A DNA stretch of 64,000 nt, taken from Flavobacteriaceae bacterium (GTDB lineage Bacteria > Bacteroidota > Bacteroidia > Flavobacteriales > Flavobacteriaceae). The stretch covers positions 212,292 to 276,291 of the forward strand of contig PBHD01000001.1 in assembly GCA_002719315.1 (NCBI GenBank). The letters are read 5' to 3'. Below are positions 20,880 through 29,806 of the stretch, piece by piece. The translations under genes and the position numbers were made by a program. The first letter of the stretch is position 1. The number at the start of each line of letters is the position of its first letter. The notes below the pieces were generated by a model. That model was not told where the DNA came from. It saw only the letters and a program-made list of their open reading frames with translations, and made no database searches.

Positions 20880-21104
20880 TTGAAAAAAGATAGTTACTGT
20901 AAAATATTTTCAGGTCAACTAATTGAAATTATCAAAGTTAAAGCAGAATTAAAAAAATTTAATATAATTCCAATAATAAAAGACAAGAATGAATCTGCAA
21001 GACTAGCTGGTTTTGGCTCAATTTTCAATGTAATTGAAGTTTTTGTTCATAATGACGAATTAAATAAATCTCTAGAAATAATTTCTGAATTAAATATTAA
21101 ATAG
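20880..21104 (+). CDS. Small DUF2007-like (putative signal-transducing) protein
   Basis: 'KIFSGQLIEIIKVKAELKKFNIIPIIKDKNESARLAGFG...IEVFVHNDELNKSLEII'; TTG start. Confidence 0.65.
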   Translation: MKKDSYCKIFSGQLIEIIKVKAELKKFNIIPIIKDKNESARLAGFGSIFNVIEVFVHNDELNKSLEIISELNIK

Positions 21105-22722
21105 AATATAATTTTTGTCTAAGTTCCTTAATTTTAGGATCAGCCATATAATCTTCAAACATTGAATATCTGTCAATTACACCATTTGGTGTTAATTCAA
21201 TTATTCTATTACCTAGTGTTTGAGCAAAAGTATGGTCGCTAGTACTAAAAATCAAAGTTCCTTTATAATTTTTTAATGAATTATTAAATGCAGTTATAGA
21301 TTCTAAATCTAGATGATTAGTTGGTTCATTTATTAATAATACATTAGCCTTTTCCATCATTATTTTTGAAAGCATACATCTAACTTTTTCTCCACCTGAT
21401 AAAACATTAACATTTTTTAATGCTTCATCGCCACTAAATAACATTTTTCCTAAAAACCCTCTTATAAAAACCTCTTCTTTTTCCTCATCAGATTTTGAAT
21501 ATTGTCTTAACCAATCTATTAAAGAAATCTCTCCTTTAAAATAAGAATCATTTTCTGATGGGAGAAATGCCTTTTTTGTTGTAATTCCCCATTCAAATTT
21601 ACCTTTATCAGCAACTAAACTACCTTCTAATATTTCGTAAAAAGCTTTAATAGCTCTAGAATCTTTAGAAAAAAGAACTACTTTATCTGATTTCATTAAG
21701 CTGAAATTTATTTTCTTAAATAAAATATCATTATCAAAACTATATGTCAAATTATCAACATTAAGAATTTGATTCCCAGCCTCTCTTTCTTGTTCAAAAA
21801 TAATAGCAGGATATCTTCTAGATGAGGGTTTTATATCTTCAAAATTTAATTTATTAATCATTTTCTTTCTTGATGTAGCTTGTTTTGATTTAGAAACATT
21901 TGCTGAAAATCTAGCAATAAACTCCTCTAATTCTTTCTTCTTTTCTTCAGCTTTCTTATTTATTTGATTTTTTTGTCTTAAAGCTAATTGACTAGATTCG
22001 TGCCAAAATGTATAATTTCCTGTATAATGGTTGATTTTTCCATAATCTATATCTGAAATATGAGTGCAGACCGAATCTAAAAAATGTCTGTCATGAGAAA
22101 CAATAATAACCGTATTTTCATAACTAGATAAAAAATCTTCTAACCACATTATTGTGTAATAATCCAAATCATTAGTAGGCTCATCCATAATTAAAATGTC
22201 TGGGTTTCCAAATAAAGATTGGGCTAACAGAACTCTAACCTTTTGTTTTCCATCTAAATCTCCCATATTTAAATGATGAAGATTTTCATTAATATCTATA
22301 TTTGATAATAAATTAGCTGCATCACTTTCTGCACTCCACCCTCCTATTTCTTCATATTTTGTCTGAAGTTTTCCAACTAAATCACCATCATCATCTGAAA
22401 AGTTTTCCTTAGAGTATAATTCCTCCATTTTCTTTTTAATATCAAATAGTTTTTTATTACCCATTAAAACAGCATCTAAAACACTATGATTGTCATAAAT
22501 ATTATGATTTTGTTCTAAAACTGATAATCTTTTCCCTGGTTCAATATTTACAGATCCAGAATTTGGTTCTAAATCTCCAGACAAGATTTTCAAAAAGGTT
22601 GATTTTCCAGCTCCATTCGCTCCTATTATTCCGTAACAATTTCCTGGAGTAAAAGTTATATTAACCTCATCAAATAAAACTCTTTTTCCAAATTGTAAAG
22701 AAAGATTTGATACCGTAAGCAT
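21097..22722 (-). CDS. ABC-F family ATPase (ribosome-associated type)
   Basis: Two ABC domains (GANGAGKSTFLKIL; LSGGEKVRCMLSKIMMEKANVLLINEPTNHLDLESI) joined by a charged linker, no transmembrane region. Confidence 0.93.
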   Translation of the reverse strand: MLTVSNLSLQFGKRVLFDEVNITFTPGNCYGIIGANGAGKSTFLKILSGDLEPNSGSVNIEPGKRLSVLEQNHNIYDNHSVLDAVLMGNKKLFDIKKKMEELYSKENFSDDDGDLVGKLQTKYEEIGGWSAESDAANLLSNIDINENLHHLNMGDLDGKQKVRVLLAQSLFGNPDILIMDEPTNDLDYYTIMWLEDFLSSYENTVIIVSHDRHFLDSVCTHISDIDYGKINHYTGNYTFWHESSQLALRQKNQINKKAEEKKKELEEFIARFSANVSKSKQATSRKKMINKLNFEDIKPSSRRYPAIIFEQEREAGNQILNVDNLTYSFDNDILFKKINFSLMKSDKVVLFSKDSRAIKAFYEILEGSLVADKGKFEWGITTKKAFLPSENDSYFKGEISLIDWLRQYSKSDEEKEEVFIRGFLGKMLFSGDEALKNVNVLSGGEKVRCMLSKIMMEKANVLLINEPTNHLDLESITAFNNSLKNYKGTLIFSTSDHTFAQTLGNRIIELTPNGVIDRYSMFEDYMADPKIKELRQKLYSI

Positions 22723-22806
22723 ATTTAATATTTATTTTTCGGCAAATTTATAAAAATAGATTATTTAAGATTTTATTAATTTTATTATTTAATTAAATAT
22801 TAAACT

Positions 22807-24180
22807 TTGATAATCAAAACACCTCCTTTTCATATATTTTTAATTTTCATCTTGTTGTCGTGTGAAAATGAGAAATCAAAAGGAGTTTTTTTTGGAGGAC
22901 ATATAATAAATCCCTCATCTAATTATGTATCGCTTTATAAAGGAAATATTAGTATAGATACTTTTAATCTAAATAAGGATTATAAATTTATCAAAAAATA
23001 TGACACCATCTCAGATGGAATTTATGAATTGGAGCATATGCCAGAACATCAAACAATCTTATTAGAAAATGGAGATAGTATATGGGCTAGAATAAATGCT
23101 TCTTCTTTTGATGAATCTATTTATTTTTCAGGTAAAGGTTCTTCTAAAAATAATTTCTTAATTGAATCAATGCTTAATGAAAAAAATGATGATAAATACC
23201 TTTCTACAAAATATTCTACAAATAGTATTGATTTTAACTTAATAATTGATTCTTTGATAATGAAGCATAAGAATTCTTGGATTATAATGGATTCTTTAAA
23301 TGAACTATCTGAAATTGCTCAAAAAATCACACAAGCCTCATATATATATCCTTATGCAACAAAAAGAGAAAGGTATGCTCTATTAAGAGGAACAAATTGG
23401 TCAAAAAAAGAAGATAGTGTTTTTTTTGATTACAGAAAATATTTGAATTACGGTGACAACGATTTGGCTTTTTTTAATCCATATATAAATTACACAATAA
23501 ACTATATTAATGAAAAAGCTTTAGATAGTGGTCAATTATATTTTAATGAAAAGTCATTAACTAAATTTAATATTAAAAGACTTAAAATGATTGACAAATT
23601 AATTTCTGGGGATCTTCTCAGGAATAATTTAGCTAGAGCAATTGCATTTGAAGAAATATTAAATTTTGATAATCATAATAATCATAATGAATTTCTTGAA
23701 ATTTACTCCGAGATTAACACTTCTAAAAATTATATATCTGAAGTTTTAGAAATGCATTCTGATATTACGAAAATGGGATACGGCAAAAGATTACCTAGAA
23801 TTCAACTTAATAATACAGATGGTCAAATAACAAACAGTTCTCAAATATTGAATGGAAGACCAACTGTTTTTTATTTTTGGTCACAAACTCAAATGAATCA
23901 TTACAGAAACACAATAGAAAAAGTCTTTTTTCTTCAGAAAAAATATCCAAAATATAGATTCATTGGAATTTGTATTCAGCCTTTTAACTCCATGATATCT
24001 AAGGTCTTAAATATGATGAATATTAACTTGCAAAATCAATTTTCAATATCAAATTTTGAAAGAGCAAGTAAAAGATGGGTTTTAACTCTACTTAACAAAG
24101 CAATTGTTGTTGATTCTAGGGGTAGAATAAAACAAGGGTTTGCGAATTTCTCGGAAGAAAATTTTGAAGAAAACCTCTAG
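22807..24180 (+). CDS. Lipoprotein with C-terminal thioredoxin-like (TlpA-like) domain lacking CXXC
   Basis: Lipobox 'LIFILLSC'; C-terminal 'GRPTVFYFWSQTQMNHYRNTIEKVFFLQKKYPKYRFIGICI' is TlpA-like without active-site cysteines. Confidence 0.65.
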   Translation: MIIKTPPFHIFLIFILLSCENEKSKGVFFGGHIINPSSNYVSLYKGNISIDTFNLNKDYKFIKKYDTISDGIYELEHMPEHQTILLENGDSIWARINASSFDESIYFSGKGSSKNNFLIESMLNEKNDDKYLSTKYSTNSIDFNLIIDSLIMKHKNSWIIMDSLNELSEIAQKITQASYIYPYATKRERYALLRGTNWSKKEDSVFFDYRKYLNYGDNDLAFFNPYINYTINYINEKALDSGQLYFNEKSLTKFNIKRLKMIDKLISGDLLRNNLARAIAFEEILNFDNHNNHNEFLEIYSEINTSKNYISEVLEMHSDITKMGYGKRLPRIQLNNTDGQITNSSQILNGRPTVFYFWSQTQMNHYRNTIEKVFFLQKKYPKYRFIGICIQPFNSMISKVLNMMNINLQNQFSISNFERASKRWVLTLLNKAIVVDSRGRIKQGFANFSEENFEENL

Positions 24181-24182
24181 AA

Positions 24183-24836
24183 TTAATTGTTTTTTTTATG
24201 GTCAGCAAGAAACTTTGCTAAACCAATATCTGTTAATGGGTGTTTTAAAAGTCCTTTTATTGCAGATATAGGACCAGTCATAACATCAGCTCCAATCTTT
24301 GCGCAATTAATAATATGCATTGTGTGTCTAATAGATGCAGCTAAAATTTCTGTTTCATAGGCATAATTATCATAAATATCTCTAATCTCACTAATTAAAT
24401 TTAATCCATCAGTAGATACATCATCTAATCTTCCAATAAAAGGCGAAACATAAGTTGCTCCAGCTTTTGCTGCAAGAAGAGCTTGACCAGCAGAAAAAAT
24501 TAGAGTGCAATTTGTTTTTATTCCTTTATCTGAAAAATATCTTAATGCTTTAACTCCTTCTTCAATCATTGGAACTTTAACAACTATTTGCGAATGTAAT
24601 GAAGCTAATTTTTCACCTTCTTCAACAATTCCTTCAAAATCGACTGAAATAACCTCTGCAGACACATCTCCTTTAACTAAATTACAAATGTTAACATAAT
24701 GATTTAATATATCTTTTTCTCCACTAATACCCTCTTTCGCCATTAAACTAGGATTGGTAGTTACACCATCTAAAATACCAAGAGATTGTGCTTCTTTGAT
24801 TTCTTCTAAATTAGCTGTGTCAATAAAAAATTTCAT
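24183..24836 (-). CDS. fsa: Fructose-6-phosphate aldolase / transaldolase-like protein
   Basis: 'MKFFIDTANLEEIKEA..GILDGVTTNPSLMAKEG', 'VKVPMIEEGVKALRYFSDKGIKTNCTLIFSAGQALLAAKAGATYVSPFIGRLDD'. Confidence 0.95.
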   Translation of the reverse strand: MKFFIDTANLEEIKEAQSLGILDGVTTNPSLMAKEGISGEKDILNHYVNICNLVKGDVSAEVISVDFEGIVEEGEKLASLHSQIVVKVPMIEEGVKALRYFSDKGIKTNCTLIFSAGQALLAAKAGATYVSPFIGRLDDVSTDGLNLISEIRDIYDNYAYETEILAASIRHTMHIINCAKIGADVMTGPISAIKGLLKHPLTDIGLAKFLADHKKNN

Positions 24837-24840
24837 ATTA

Positions 24841-24848
24841 CAAATTTA
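24841..24848 (-). promoter_or_regulatory. Putative -7 element TAAATTTG for fsa (leaderless spacing)
   Basis: Minus-strand TAAATTTG with 4-nt spacer to ATG 24836; its first three bases are the stop codon of the upstream SDR gene. Confidence 0.5.
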
Positions 24849-25652
24849 AAGTTTATAATGATTCATTAATAATCTTTGATAAATTTTTTCTGGTAAAATC
24901 TTTTTTAAAAAAACACTAATCTTCTGTAAAAAAGGACCAATTATATAATGGATTTTTGGATTTTTCGATTTTATAACTTTTTCAACAAGGTTAGCTACTT
25001 CAATAGGGTTTCTGGATCTACTCATATTTAAACTCCACTGATCAATGCAGTCTTTATAGACATTGTAATAAGGTGAATTTTTAGATAGATTAGTATCATT
25101 ACGATTATAAATTATATTGGTTTTATAATCTCCTGGTGCAATATTTACAACCCTTATTCGAAACTTATTCAATTCCATATTTAAAGCTTCACCTAAATAC
25201 TCCATTGAGGCTTTAGAAGCACTATATATGCTGCCAAAAGGGATTCCTTGATAGCCTGCAATTGAAGTTATATTTATAATAAGACCAGATTTATTTTTTC
25301 TCATTATTGGTAGAACTGATTGAACAATATCAATATGACCAAAATAATTTGTATCAAATACTCTCTTAATATCTTTGATTAAAATTTCTTCAATTGGCCC
25401 AGTAAACCCTATCCCAGCATTATTAATTAAAACGTCAATTCTTTCATTCTCAGATACTATTTTTTCAACAAGTTTTTTTGATTCTTTAAATGAAGTAATA
25501 TCAAATTTTAATAATTTATAATTTTTAGGTTCAGGATATTTTTCAGGATTTCTGCTCGTTCCATATACCGTATTTCCAGATTTGGATAATTTTTCAGCTA
25601 TAACTTGGCCAAAACCAGATGAGGCTCCTGTAATTAAAATAACTTTATTCAT
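24846..25652 (-). CDS. Short-chain dehydrogenase/reductase (SDR) family oxidoreductase
   Basis: 'MNKVILITGASSGFGQVIAEKL', 'LINNAGIGF', 'IYSASKASMEYL'. ATG 25652 preferred because the 25673 start lies in the SRP RNA gene. Confidence 0.93.
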   Translation of the reverse strand: MNKVILITGASSGFGQVIAEKLSKSGNTVYGTSRNPEKYPEPKNYKLLKFDITSFKESKKLVEKIVSENERIDVLINNAGIGFTGPIEEILIKDIKRVFDTNYFGHIDIVQSVLPIMRKNKSGLIINITSIAGYQGIPFGSIYSASKASMEYLGEALNMELNKFRIRVVNIAPGDYKTNIIYNRNDTNLSKNSPYYNVYKDCIDQWSLNMSRSRNPIEVANLVEKVIKSKNPKIHYIIGPFLQKISVFLKKILPEKIYQRLLMNHYKL

Positions 25653-25668
25653 AAATAAACACAAAAAA

Positions 25669-25762
25669 GGCAAGCTACCTACATCACACCGCTACAACCG
25701 TATACCCTTGCTGCGTTCCCGCCCTGGGGGATTAAACAGGAGCTGGTTGTGTAGGACTTGCC
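25669..25762 (-). ncRNA. ffs: Signal recognition particle RNA, small bacterial type
   Basis: Minus strand: ggcaag...cagGGCGGGAACGCAGCAAGGG...cttgcc. Contains GCG-GGAA-CGC tetraloop hairpin, conserved AGCA loop strand and closing terminal helix ggcaag/cttgcc, followed by a U-tract. Confidence 0.95.
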
Positions 25763-25766
25763 ATAA

Positions 25767-25774
25767 CAAATATA
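25767..25774 (-). promoter_or_regulatory. Putative -7 element TATATTTG for SRP RNA
   Basis: Minus-strand TATATTTG 4 nt before the RNA 5' end, with TTG 17 nt upstream as a possible -33 element. Confidence 0.65.
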
Positions 25775-25831
25775 AGCTCTTACATTGATTTCAACAATCA
25801 TTTTATTTGCTTAATTTTGAAAAAAAAAAAA

Positions 25832-26854
25832 ATGAAAGTTTCATTATTAAGTTTAATTTTAATCTTATTTCTTAAATGTAATAGTGAAATTCAGGAAAAT
25901 TTTTCTCTTAAAATTGATTCTCCAAATAAAAAAATCAAAATTAATGACTCTATAAATTTAAATGTCATTAATAAGAACAATATAGAAATTGATTCAATTC
26001 ATTTTTTTCTTAATGAAATGAAAATTGACCAAACTTACACTCTAAAAAATATAAGTACAGGAGAAAATAAAATTAAAGTAATCGTTTATCAGAATAAACA
26101 AGAAACCATTTTGAATCAAAAAATAATTATCTTTTCAAAAAATCCCCCTAAACTATATAGCTATAAAATAATTAACGAGTTCCCGCATGACCAACAAGCT
26201 TACACTCAGGGGCTTGAATTTGATGGTGATGAATTATATGAAAGTACTGGTTTAAATGGAAAATCTTCATTAAGAAAAATCTCTTTTGAAAATGGTGAAA
26301 TAAAGAAAAATGTACCATTAAACCAGTCTTATTTTGGTGAAGGTTTGACAATAATTAATAATAAAATAATACAGTTAACATGGAAATCAAAAATTGGTTT
26401 TGTTTATGACAAAATAACCATGGATTTAAAAAGCTCCTTTCAGTATAAAGAAAGTGCTGAAGGATGGGGCCTATGTAATGATGGGGAATTTTTATACAAA
26501 TCAGACGGAACAAATAAAATATGGAAATTAGATCCTAACTCCTATCAAGAAATTAGTTATATAGAAGTTTATACTAATAAATCAAAATTGAATAAATTAA
26601 ATGAATTGGAGTGGGTTAATGGTGACATTTATGCAAATACTTATCAATTTAAAAAAGATGTTGTTGTAATAATTAATCCAGTTAATGGGTCTGTTAAAGG
26701 AGTAGTTGATTTTTCTGGTTTAAAAAATAAAGTTAATCAACATCCAAACTTAAATGTTCTAAATGGAATAGCTTTCAGCAAAAAAAGAAACAGTTTTTTT
26801 ATAACAGGAAAAAATTGGAATAAAATTTTTGAAGTTTTAATATTTGAAAAATGA
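25832..26854 (+). CDS. Glutaminyl-peptide cyclotransferase (glutamine cyclotransferase) family lipoprotein
   Basis: 'EFPHDQQAYTQGLEFDGDELYESTGLNGKSSLRKISFENGEI', 'LNELEWVNGDIYANTYQ', 'LNGIAFSKKRNSFFITGKNWNKIFEV'. Confidence 0.92.
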   Translation: MKVSLLSLILILFLKCNSEIQENFSLKIDSPNKKIKINDSINLNVINKNNIEIDSIHFFLNEMKIDQTYTLKNISTGENKIKVIVYQNKQETILNQKIIIFSKNPPKLYSYKIINEFPHDQQAYTQGLEFDGDELYESTGLNGKSSLRKISFENGEIKKNVPLNQSYFGEGLTIINNKIIQLTWKSKIGFVYDKITMDLKSSFQYKESAEGWGLCNDGEFLYKSDGTNKIWKLDPNSYQEISYIEVYTNKSKLNKLNELEWVNGDIYANTYQFKKDVVVIINPVNGSVKGVVDFSGLKNKVNQHPNLNVLNGIAFSKKRNSFFITGKNWNKIFEVLIFEK

Positions 26855-27258
26855 TTTCAAAAAAATTTGAAATTGAAAAGACAGTACAAAAAAAGCATTT
26901 AGACGACTTAAACCACGTAAATAACGTTCAATATCTTTACTGGGTTCAAGAAGTTTCTCAAGCTCATTGGGATAATTTAATAAACAAAAAAAAAATTCTA
27001 GAAAAAGGTTTATGGGTTGTAAGAAGTCATAAAATTGAATATAAAAATTTAACCAAACTCAATGATAAAATTATAATTTCAACATATGTTAAAAATGTAA
27101 AAGGTTACTTATCAGAACGAAGTGTTGTGATAAAATTAAAAAAAACAGAGAAAATTTTAGTTAAGTGCTTAACTGAATGGTGTTTTATTGACTTAAAAAC
27201 TCAAAAATTAAAAAAAATTCCTCAAGAAATTATAAAATTATTTAATGACATAAATTAA
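26851..27258 (+). CDS. Acyl-CoA thioesterase, 4HBT hotdog family
   Basis: '[30 protein letters not shown]' hotdog motif; ATGA overlap with the upstream gene. Confidence 0.88.
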   Translation: MISKKFEIEKTVQKKHLDDLNHVNNVQYLYWVQEVSQAHWDNLINKKKILEKGLWVVRSHKIEYKNLTKLNDKIIISTYVKNVKGYLSERSVVIKLKKTEKILVKCLTEWCFIDLKTQKLKKIPQEIIKLFNDIN

Positions 27259-28529
27259 AAATAAAATAATTTCCTTGATGACATCATTGAGTTAACATCC
27301 AGTTTAACTTTTTTAATTATCTCATTATCATTAGGATTTTTAATAACTTTGTCGATTAATCCTACAATAACCTTCATATCAAAATCGACTAAACCTCTTG
27401 TAGTTATAGCAGCTGTGCCAATTCTTATTCCAGATGTAACAAAAGGAGATTTATCATCATACGGAACCATATTCTTGTTTAAAGTGATATCAGCCTTAAC
27501 TAAAGTTTCTTCAGCATCTTTTCCACTGATACCTTTATTCCTTAAATCAATAAGCATTAAATGATTATCTGTTCCTCCAGAAATTAATTTATAATCCTTT
27601 TTTAAAAATTCATCTGCCATAACTCTTGCATTAATTTGAACCTTTTTCATGTAATCTTTAAATTCAGAAGTTAAAACTTCGCCAAAAGATATTGCTTTTG
27701 CTGCAATTATATGCATAAGTGGCCCTCCCTGATTGCCTGGAAAAACGGACAAATCAATGAGGTTTGACATTTTTTTTAAATTTCCATTTTTTAATCTTAA
27801 TCCAAAAGGGTTTTCAAAATCATTTCCCATTAATATTAACCCTCCTCTTGCCCCTCTCAATGTTTTGTGAGTTGTAGTAGTAACTACATGACAATGTTTA
27901 ATTGGATTATTTAAAAGACCTGCAGCTATTAATCCTGATGGATGTGCTATGTCAGCCAAAAGAAATGACCCTACTTCATCTGCAATTTCTCTGAATTTTT
28001 TAAAATTCATATCCCTTGAATAAGCAGAAGCACCTGCAATAATCATTTTAGGTTTGTTTTTTTTAGCTAATTCAAAAATTTTATCATAATCTAAAAGACC
28101 ACTTTCTTTATCTACACCATAAAAATATGCTTCATATAATTTGCCTGAAAAATTAACTGGAGAACCATGAGTTAAATGACCTCCATGTGCTAAATCAAAG
28201 CCTAGTATTTTATCTCCTGGATTTAAAAAAGCTTGAAAAACAGCTGAATTTGCTTGAGAGCCTGAATGAGGTTGAACATTAGCATATTCGGCCCCAAAAA
28301 TTTTTTTTGCTCTGTCAATTGCAATTTGTTCTATGACATCCACTACTTCACATCCTCCATAATACCTTTTTGCAGGATAACCTTCTGCATATTTGTTTGT
28401 AAGAACAGAACCTTGAGCCTTCATAACTGCGGGACTGACAAAGTTTTCAGAAGCAATTAACTCTATTCCATTTATCTGCCTATTTCTCTCGGATTCAATT
28501 AGGCTAAAAACTTTTTTATCTATTTCCAT
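27255..28529 (-). CDS. glyA: Serine hydroxymethyltransferase
   Basis: '[51 protein letters not shown]', '[16 protein letters not shown]'. MEIDKKVF start (28529) preferred over 28598. Confidence 0.97.
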   Translation of the reverse strand: MEIDKKVFSLIESERNRQINGIELIASENFVSPAVMKAQGSVLTNKYAEGYPAKRYYGGCEVVDVIEQIAIDRAKKIFGAEYANVQPHSGSQANSAVFQAFLNPGDKILGFDLAHGGHLTHGSPVNFSGKLYEAYFYGVDKESGLLDYDKIFELAKKNKPKMIIAGASAYSRDMNFKKFREIADEVGSFLLADIAHPSGLIAAGLLNNPIKHCHVVTTTTHKTLRGARGGLILMGNDFENPFGLRLKNGNLKKMSNLIDLSVFPGNQGGPLMHIIAAKAISFGEVLTSEFKDYMKKVQINARVMADEFLKKDYKLISGGTDNHLMLIDLRNKGISGKDAEETLVKADITLNKNMVPYDDKSPFVTSGIRIGTAAITTRGLVDFDMKVIVGLIDKVIKNPNDNEIIKKVKLDVNSMMSSRKLFYF

Positions 28530-28618
28530 TTTTTTTGCTAAAATACATAATAGGGTGATTGATAAAAAAACTATATTATTTATTTTTAAAAAAATCAATT
28601 AACATTTTTTAATAATTG

Positions 28619-28626
28619 TAAATTTG
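28619..28626 (+). promoter_or_regulatory. Putative -7 element TAAATTTG for smpB (leaderless spacing)
   Basis: TAAATTTG with 4-nt spacer (AAAA) to GTG start 28631. Confidence 0.5.
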
Positions 28627-28630
28627 AAAA

Positions 28631-29098
28631 GTGCAAAAACAAATTAATATCCAAAACAAAAAAGCAAAATATGAGTATAGTTTTATTCAAAATTATACAG
28701 CTGGAATTGTATTGACTGGTAGTGAAATAAAATCTATTAGAAATGGAGAAGCTTCAATCAATAATAGTTTTTGTGAATTTAATGATAGGCAAGAGTTATT
28801 TATTATAAACATGCAAATAAATAAATATTCTGCAAGCTCAATTTTTAATCACAATCCAAAAGCTTCAAGAAAATTGCTTTTAAAAAAAAATGAATTAAAA
28901 AAACTATCAAAAGAGGTTAAATCAAATGGTTTAACTATAATACCAATTAAATTATACATAAATGAAAAAGGAATTGCCAAATTACTTATTTCTCTTGCTA
29001 AAGGAAAAAAATTATATGATAAAAGAGTTAATATAAAAAACAGGGAAATAAAAAGAGATCTAGACAGATTAAACAAATCTTTTAAAAATAAAAATTAG
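28631..29098 (+). CDS. smpB: SsrA-binding protein SmpB (GTG start)
   Basis: 'NKKAKYEYSFIQNYTAGIVLTGSEIKSIRNGEASINNSFCEF', 'ISLAKGKKLYDKRVNIKNREIKRDLDR'. Confidence 0.96.
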   Translation: MQKQINIQNKKAKYEYSFIQNYTAGIVLTGSEIKSIRNGEASINNSFCEFNDRQELFIINMQINKYSASSIFNHNPKASRKLLLKKNELKKLSKEVKSNGLTIIPIKLYINEKGIAKLLISLAKGKKLYDKRVNIKNREIKRDLDRLNKSFKNKN

Positions 29099-29736
29099 AT
29101 TTTATCCTTAAGAAGTGGGACAAACCTAAATTCTCCAAAAGTTTCTTTTGTAAATTTTTTTTCTTCTTCTCTTTTAACCCTTGTCATAACTTGAGTTTTA
29201 ATTCCAACAGGTATGACTAAACAACCTCCTAATTTTATTTGTGATAAAAGAGCTTTTGGAATTTCCTCTGATCCAGCTGTTACAATAATACCATCATAAG
29301 GAGCAAATTCAGGCAACCCTTTATAACCATCTCCAAAAATTATTTTTTTTGGCATGTAACCTATTTTTGACAATAAAAGATTTGTTTTTTTAAATAATTT
29401 TGATTGTCTTTCGATTGAATATACTTTGCAACCCAAGTTAACTAAAATAGATGTTTGATAACCAGAACCTGTTCCAATTTCTAAAACCTTGTCGCCTTTT
29501 TTTAAATTTAATAATTCTGTTTGAAAAGCTACTGTATAAGGTTGTGATATTGTTTGTTCTGCAGCAATTGGATAGGCTTTATCCTCATATGCAAAAGGTT
29601 CTAAGCCCTTTTCCATAAAAAGATGCCTTGGAATTGATTTAATTGAATTTAGAACATCTTTGTTAGAAATACCTTTATTAATTAACTTTTTAACCAATTG
29701 CCTTCTTAAACCTTTGTGTTTATTATTATCAACCAT
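29095..29736 (-). CDS. pcm: Protein-L-isoaspartate O-methyltransferase
   Basis: 'EQTISQPYTVAFQTELLNLKKGDKVLEIGTGSGYQTSIL', 'DGIIVTAGSEEIPKALLSQIKLGGCLVIPVG'. Confidence 0.95.
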   Translation of the reverse strand: MVDNNKHKGLRRQLVKKLINKGISNKDVLNSIKSIPRHLFMEKGLEPFAYEDKAYPIAAEQTISQPYTVAFQTELLNLKKGDKVLEIGTGSGYQTSILVNLGCKVYSIERQSKLFKKTNLLLSKIGYMPKKIIFGDGYKGLPEFAPYDGIIVTAGSEEIPKALLSQIKLGGCLVIPVGIKTQVMTRVKREEEKKFTKETFGEFRFVPLLKDKI

Positions 29737-29740
29737 AATG

Positions 29741-29748
29741 CAAAAATA
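29741..29748 (-). promoter_or_regulatory. Putative -7 element TATTTTTG for pcm (leaderless spacing)
   Basis: Minus-strand TATTTTTG with 4-nt spacer to ATG 29736. Confidence 0.45.
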
Positions 29749-29806
29749 GCTCAGAAAAGCTAAATTATAATTATAAGATTGTACTTTTGATCGTAATAAA
29801 AAAAAT

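Noticed and set aside
21097-22722. ABC transporter ATPase
   Set aside because: Tandem ABC domains with linker and no permease fit the translation-associated ABC-F family.
25582-25788. 68-aa plus-strand ORF
   Set aside because: Lies antisense across the SRP RNA gene and the SDR 5' end; composition is explained by the structured RNA.
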